From NCBI GenBank assembly GCA_027604665.1, contig JADGIZ010000589.1, positions 1 through 11,412 on the forward strand: DNA of 11,412 nucleotides, given 5' to 3'. This DNA comes from Polyrhizophydium stewartii (taxonomy: Eukaryota; Chytridiomycota; Chytridiomycetes; Rhizophydiales). The stretch's first letter is position 1. Each line of letters starts with the position of its first letter. Position numbers and translations under genes: made by a program. Below are positions 8,946 to 11,412 of the stretch, piece after piece. A model generated the notes under the pieces. It was not told the DNA's origin, searched no databases, and was given only the letters and a program-made list of their open reading frames with translations.

Positions 8946-10157
8946 TCACAGGAAGAAGACGGGAGCAAGGAGCGCAATGATGGCCGACTTTGGGCTCATC
9001 TCGGCGAGAGCCTCCTTGAGCGACTGCTTGCCCTTGATCACTGCATGGAAGGGCAGGAGCGAGGTGTTTTCAAAGTATGAGGCGGGGTAGGTCAGCTTGA
9101 GGCGCTCGTCCTGCATGGTGCTGCCGACGACCCAGTAGATGGGGAACGTTCCCCAGAAGATGATATCTGCGGTTGGATATGAGGAAAGACGCATCGACAC
9201 CGGTGTTGCTAGTTAGTACAAGTCGTGCAGGCCCAGATCCGGCGGCCTTGGTGGGCCTACCCGAGAGATGACCGCGTGTCAGGACGTTGCCGATGCCTGC
9301 GAGTGAGCACGTTCGCAGAGCGTCAGCGCGCGCATCGCTGCAGACAGGCGCATGTTGGCATCGACGGCGAAAGCATCCGCACCAAGGAGAGCGAACGACA
9401 TGAAGGTTGCATGGCGCGAGATGCGGTAGATGCCCTTGGCCTCGACGTCCTTCTCAGTGATCTTGGCACCGGGCTCGCGGTTGGCGTTGATGACGATGGG
9501 GTTAGGTTGGGTCACGGCCTGAGAGCGTCGCAGCGGTGGCGGCAGAAGCACGGATGTGTGAGCGGCGTCTGTCTGCGGCTGGCTGATTCGGCTTCGGCAG
9601 GCGGCCGACTTCCGGCAGACGGCAGGCGGCAGGCGGCAGGCGGGAGGCGGCACACCTGCGAAAAGGTGATAGCGCCGAGGGCCTTGAAGCCAAAGCCGCC
9701 AAGGCGCTGGATGAGCGACGTGGTGTTGTAGAGCCTCGGGCCAACGCCGCGGCCAAAGCGGGCGTAGAAGCTGCCTTGGCGGCGCCGAGGTTCGACATCG
9801 AGCGAGACAGCGGTGCCCGACAGGGCGACGCAGGCGGCGCCGGAAGCAGCCACGCCAGAAGGAGCAATACAACCCGCGGAAGCCGGTCCAGCGGCAGTGG
9901 CGGCAGCAGCGGTAGCAGTGGCGGCAGCAGCCAGGTAGCGTGAGAGCCAGCGCGCGGGACGAGGGCTGAGCGCTTCGAGGCACTCACAACGCAGTTGGCA
10001 CGAGAGTGCCGAGGGCAATCATCGAGTAGAGGCCCTTGAACTTTTGGTCTCCCAGCTTGGCAATCAGGTCCTGCCTCACAGGCGGGTGCGAAAGCAGCAG
10101 GTGCGTGCCCGTGAAGGCGGCCATGCCAAAGGCCACGCCGGCAACACGAAGCGCCAT
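8946..10157 (-). CDS. NnrU / Z-ISO-like multi-pass membrane protein
   Basis: Exons on the minus strand: 10157..9988, 9770..9656, 9518..9383, 9296..9261, 9166..8946. All phases match and give 225 residues, the usual size of the family. NnrU proteins are polytopic membrane proteins; the family includes bacterial nitrite/NO-linked NnrU and plant 15-cis-zeta-carotene isomerase (Z-ISO). Visible signatures are an N-terminal helix with GTHLLLSHPPVR (His19, His24, Arg28), LGDQKFKGLYSMIALGTL, then GIYRISRHATFMSFALLGIG (124-143) followed by Asn144, and WGTFPIYWVVGSTMQDERL. The usual RHP is RHA here (130-132). Positions that align with the Z-ISO Cys and His haem ligands are Gly141 and Asn144. The cellular role is unknown, and carotenoid isomerisation should not be assumed. 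Intron 1 (217 nt) has a long AG-free run before its acceptor, which supports that site. Confidence 0.85.
9212..9218 (-). other. Perfect TACTAAC branch site in intron 4 of the NnrU-like gene
   Basis: TACTAAC on the minus strand is identical to the yeast consensus. It lies in the 94-nt intron 9260-9167, about 45 nt before the CCGCAG acceptor. It supports the short 36-nt exon 4 (9296..9261), which would otherwise be easy to miss. Confidence 0.6.
9615..9649 (+). repeat. Heptanucleotide tandem repeat (GCAGGCG, five copies) in NnrU-like intron 2
   Basis: Units at 9615, 9622, 9629, 9636 and 9643; three are exact GCAGGCG and the outer two differ by one base (GCAGACG and GGAGGCG). Degenerate copies appear to flank the array. 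It sits 6 nt from the 5' splice site (9655) of intron 2, so copy-number change would alter only intron length. Confidence 0.75.
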
Positions 10158-10420
10158 CCTCAAGTGTTTTGGGGAAGAAGCGGCCAGATCCGGCGCGGGG
10201 ATGGGGGTGCCGGTGCACAACCAGGCGCTTGCGAGGCGCTCCAAGGTTTGCAGCAGCGAGGAGCGGTCGAGGTGGTGTGTGCAATGCCAGGCAGCGGCGG
10301 CCGGCCTCGTGGGACCATGGTGGTCTCGTGCGGTGGCGGCGATGTTGCGCCTGTCTCTGGACGCCGGCTCCACGCCGCGTGACTTTCACGCGCACCTTGC
10401 GAGGCAACCGACAGACCGCA
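10158..10420. promoter_or_regulatory. Shared upstream region of the divergent NnrU-like and Spo7-like genes
   Basis: The two start codons (10157 minus, 10421 plus) are 263 bp apart, so both promoters and both 5'UTRs must lie here. I see no clear TATA box. The sequence is GC-rich and open in several frames, which reflects base composition and not coding. Bidirectional promoter use is inferred from the geometry alone. Confidence 0.4.
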
Positions 10421-11308
10421 ATGGACCCGCTCGTCGAGAGCCCGCTGGCCGGCGTGGAGCAGCTGGCGCAGGTTGACCTGCCGCCCAAGCGGCCAGATGA
10501 TATCCACGGCGACGAGCGGACGTACAGGGGTGCGGCGCCGACGCCGCGGCCGCGCGCGCCAGAGCGCCGCAGCTGATGTGCTGACGCTTCGAGCGGCGCA
10601 TCGGATGCCGCCGCCTCGACGTGCCTGCCGCTCGTGGCTCGCCCCGCCGCCGGGCCGCTGCAGACCTCATCATGTTCGAGGAGCGACTGCGCACCAACAT
10701 GATACGCATCAAAGGCACAACGTGGCGCTGGAAGGGTGTGCAGGCCCGGACGCGCCTGCCGCCGCCACCACCTCGAGGCGCTGACAGCCCGCTTCACCAA
10801 AGTCCTGCTCATGATGCTGCTTGCGGTGCTGGTTGCGTCGGCGTACTTTACGTTTGCGGGCCGTTCAAACAGCCCAGCAGTGGCGGAAGGATCGACAACA
10901 GACGCGGATCCGAATGCGCCGCCACCGCCGCCGTGGGCTGCGCTGATCTTCATCTTGACGTGCTCGGCGCTGGTGTTCTTCTTTGCGAGCGGTCTGTTCA
11001 CCTCCAAGCTGCTCACGCCCGCCAAGTAAGCAAGCCGACTGCTCATCGGCATATCCGAGCTTCCTTGCACAGCGATTTAGTCCATGCTGATGCGCAGGGC
11101 ACGCAGATTCGTTGCGCAATGCAACAGGACGCTCAAACCCTTCAACATGTTCTTCCAGGAGACAAGTGGGCAGATTGAGTTCACGCGGCGTGTGCCGCGG
11201 AACTTCCAGGACGGCGTTGCCGCGTACCGAAAGTCGTTTCTGCGAAGGCGCGAACAAGCGGCCGCGGCCGCTCGCCGGAAAGCACGGCCAGCACCCAAGC
11301 CGGCATGA
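10421..11308 (+). CDS. Spo7 / NEP1-R1 (TMEM188)-like nuclear envelope phosphatase regulatory subunit
   Basis: Exons: 10421..10529, 10664..10735, 10788..11025, 11098..11308, all in phase, 209 residues. Spo7 and NEP1-R1 are membrane partners of the Nem1/CTDNEP1 phosphatase, which activates the phosphatidate phosphatase lipin/Pah1 at the nuclear envelope and ER. The first splice creates the family signature TYRDLIMFEERLRTNMIRI before a first membrane segment (about 63-85). A loop ending in five prolines leads to a second segment (about 110-133). A conserved cytosolic tail follows: RRFVAQCNRTLKPFNMFF, then FTRRVPRNFQDGVAAYRKSF. The end is basic and Ala/Pro-rich. The second intron could instead be 10738..10801 (64 nt, with a better placed CTGAC branch site), which is also in phase and removes four residues. 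The start is the first ATG before this signature. Confidence 0.8.
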
Positions 11309-11384
11309 GCTGGCTGCAACCCTCATGGCGGATCTTTCATCCGCTTTGTTTGCTCGAACTCAGTCAACAGACATGGACACAGCG

Positions 11385-11412
11385 ACACACACACACACAC
11401 ACACACACACAC
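11385..11412 (+). repeat. (AC)n microsatellite reaching the window end
   Basis: Fourteen perfect AC units run to the last base, so the true length is not visible. It begins 76 bp after the Spo7-like stop. The intervening 11309-11384 shows no gene or obvious poly(A) hexamer. Confidence 0.95.

Noticed and set aside
8233..8949. Open minus-strand frame of 238 codons upstream of the unrecognised gene, taken as one exon
   Set aside because: Its first part overlaps the NnrU-like stop and is His/Arg/Pro-rich without domains, and it runs through a clear 60-nt intron. Only parts of it may be coding.
9502..11070. Minus-strand reading frame of 522 codons across the NnrU-like and Spo7-like genes
   Set aside because: It crosses the antisense of the Spo7-like exons and the divergent promoter and has no domain. 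GC-rich DNA with few stops explains it.
10681..11178. Unspliced Spo7-like reading frame continuing past 10735
   Set aside because: It loses both membrane segments and the conserved tail, which appear only when three introns are removed.

Overview
The window is eukaryotic nuclear DNA, GC-rich, with closely packed genes cut by many short GT-AG introns (mostly 52-96 nt). Several introns carry a clear branch site (CTGAC, TACTAAT or TACTAAC). No rRNA, tRNA, CRISPR or transposon signature was seen. The best fit is a zoosporic (flagellated) fungus such as a chytrid or blastocladiomycete, or a related opisthokont protist. The small intron-rich genes and the Spo7-type protein look fungal, while the second gene is a homologue of a sperm-tail/ciliary protein (FSIP1), which implies a flagellated life stage. 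The species assignment is inference only.

Layout, left to right. (1) 1-4495, plus strand: a Rho guanine-nucleotide exchange factor with a long N-terminal region, coiled coil, IQ motif, DH domain and PH domain, in nine exons; it may begin upstream of the window. (2) 4610-7107, plus strand: a twelve-exon FSIP1-like gene of about 578 residues, starting only 114 bp after the GEF stop. (3) 7397-8783, minus strand: an unrecognised gene, convergent with FSIP1, whose three last exons splice cleanly and whose 5' part is uncertain. (4) 8946-10157, minus strand: a five-exon NnrU/Z-ISO-type membrane protein of 225 residues. (5) 10421-11308, plus strand: a four-exon Spo7/NEP1-R1-like membrane protein of about 209 residues, divergent from NnrU across 263 bp. 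The window ends in an (AC)n microsatellite.

The genes do not form an operon-like unit. The GEF (actin and polarity signalling), the FSIP1-like protein (axoneme) and the Spo7-like protein (nuclear envelope lipid phosphatase control) are separate cell functions that happen to be adjacent. All gene models were made by hand. Each was accepted because exon phases match across every junction and the family motifs run continuously through the joins.
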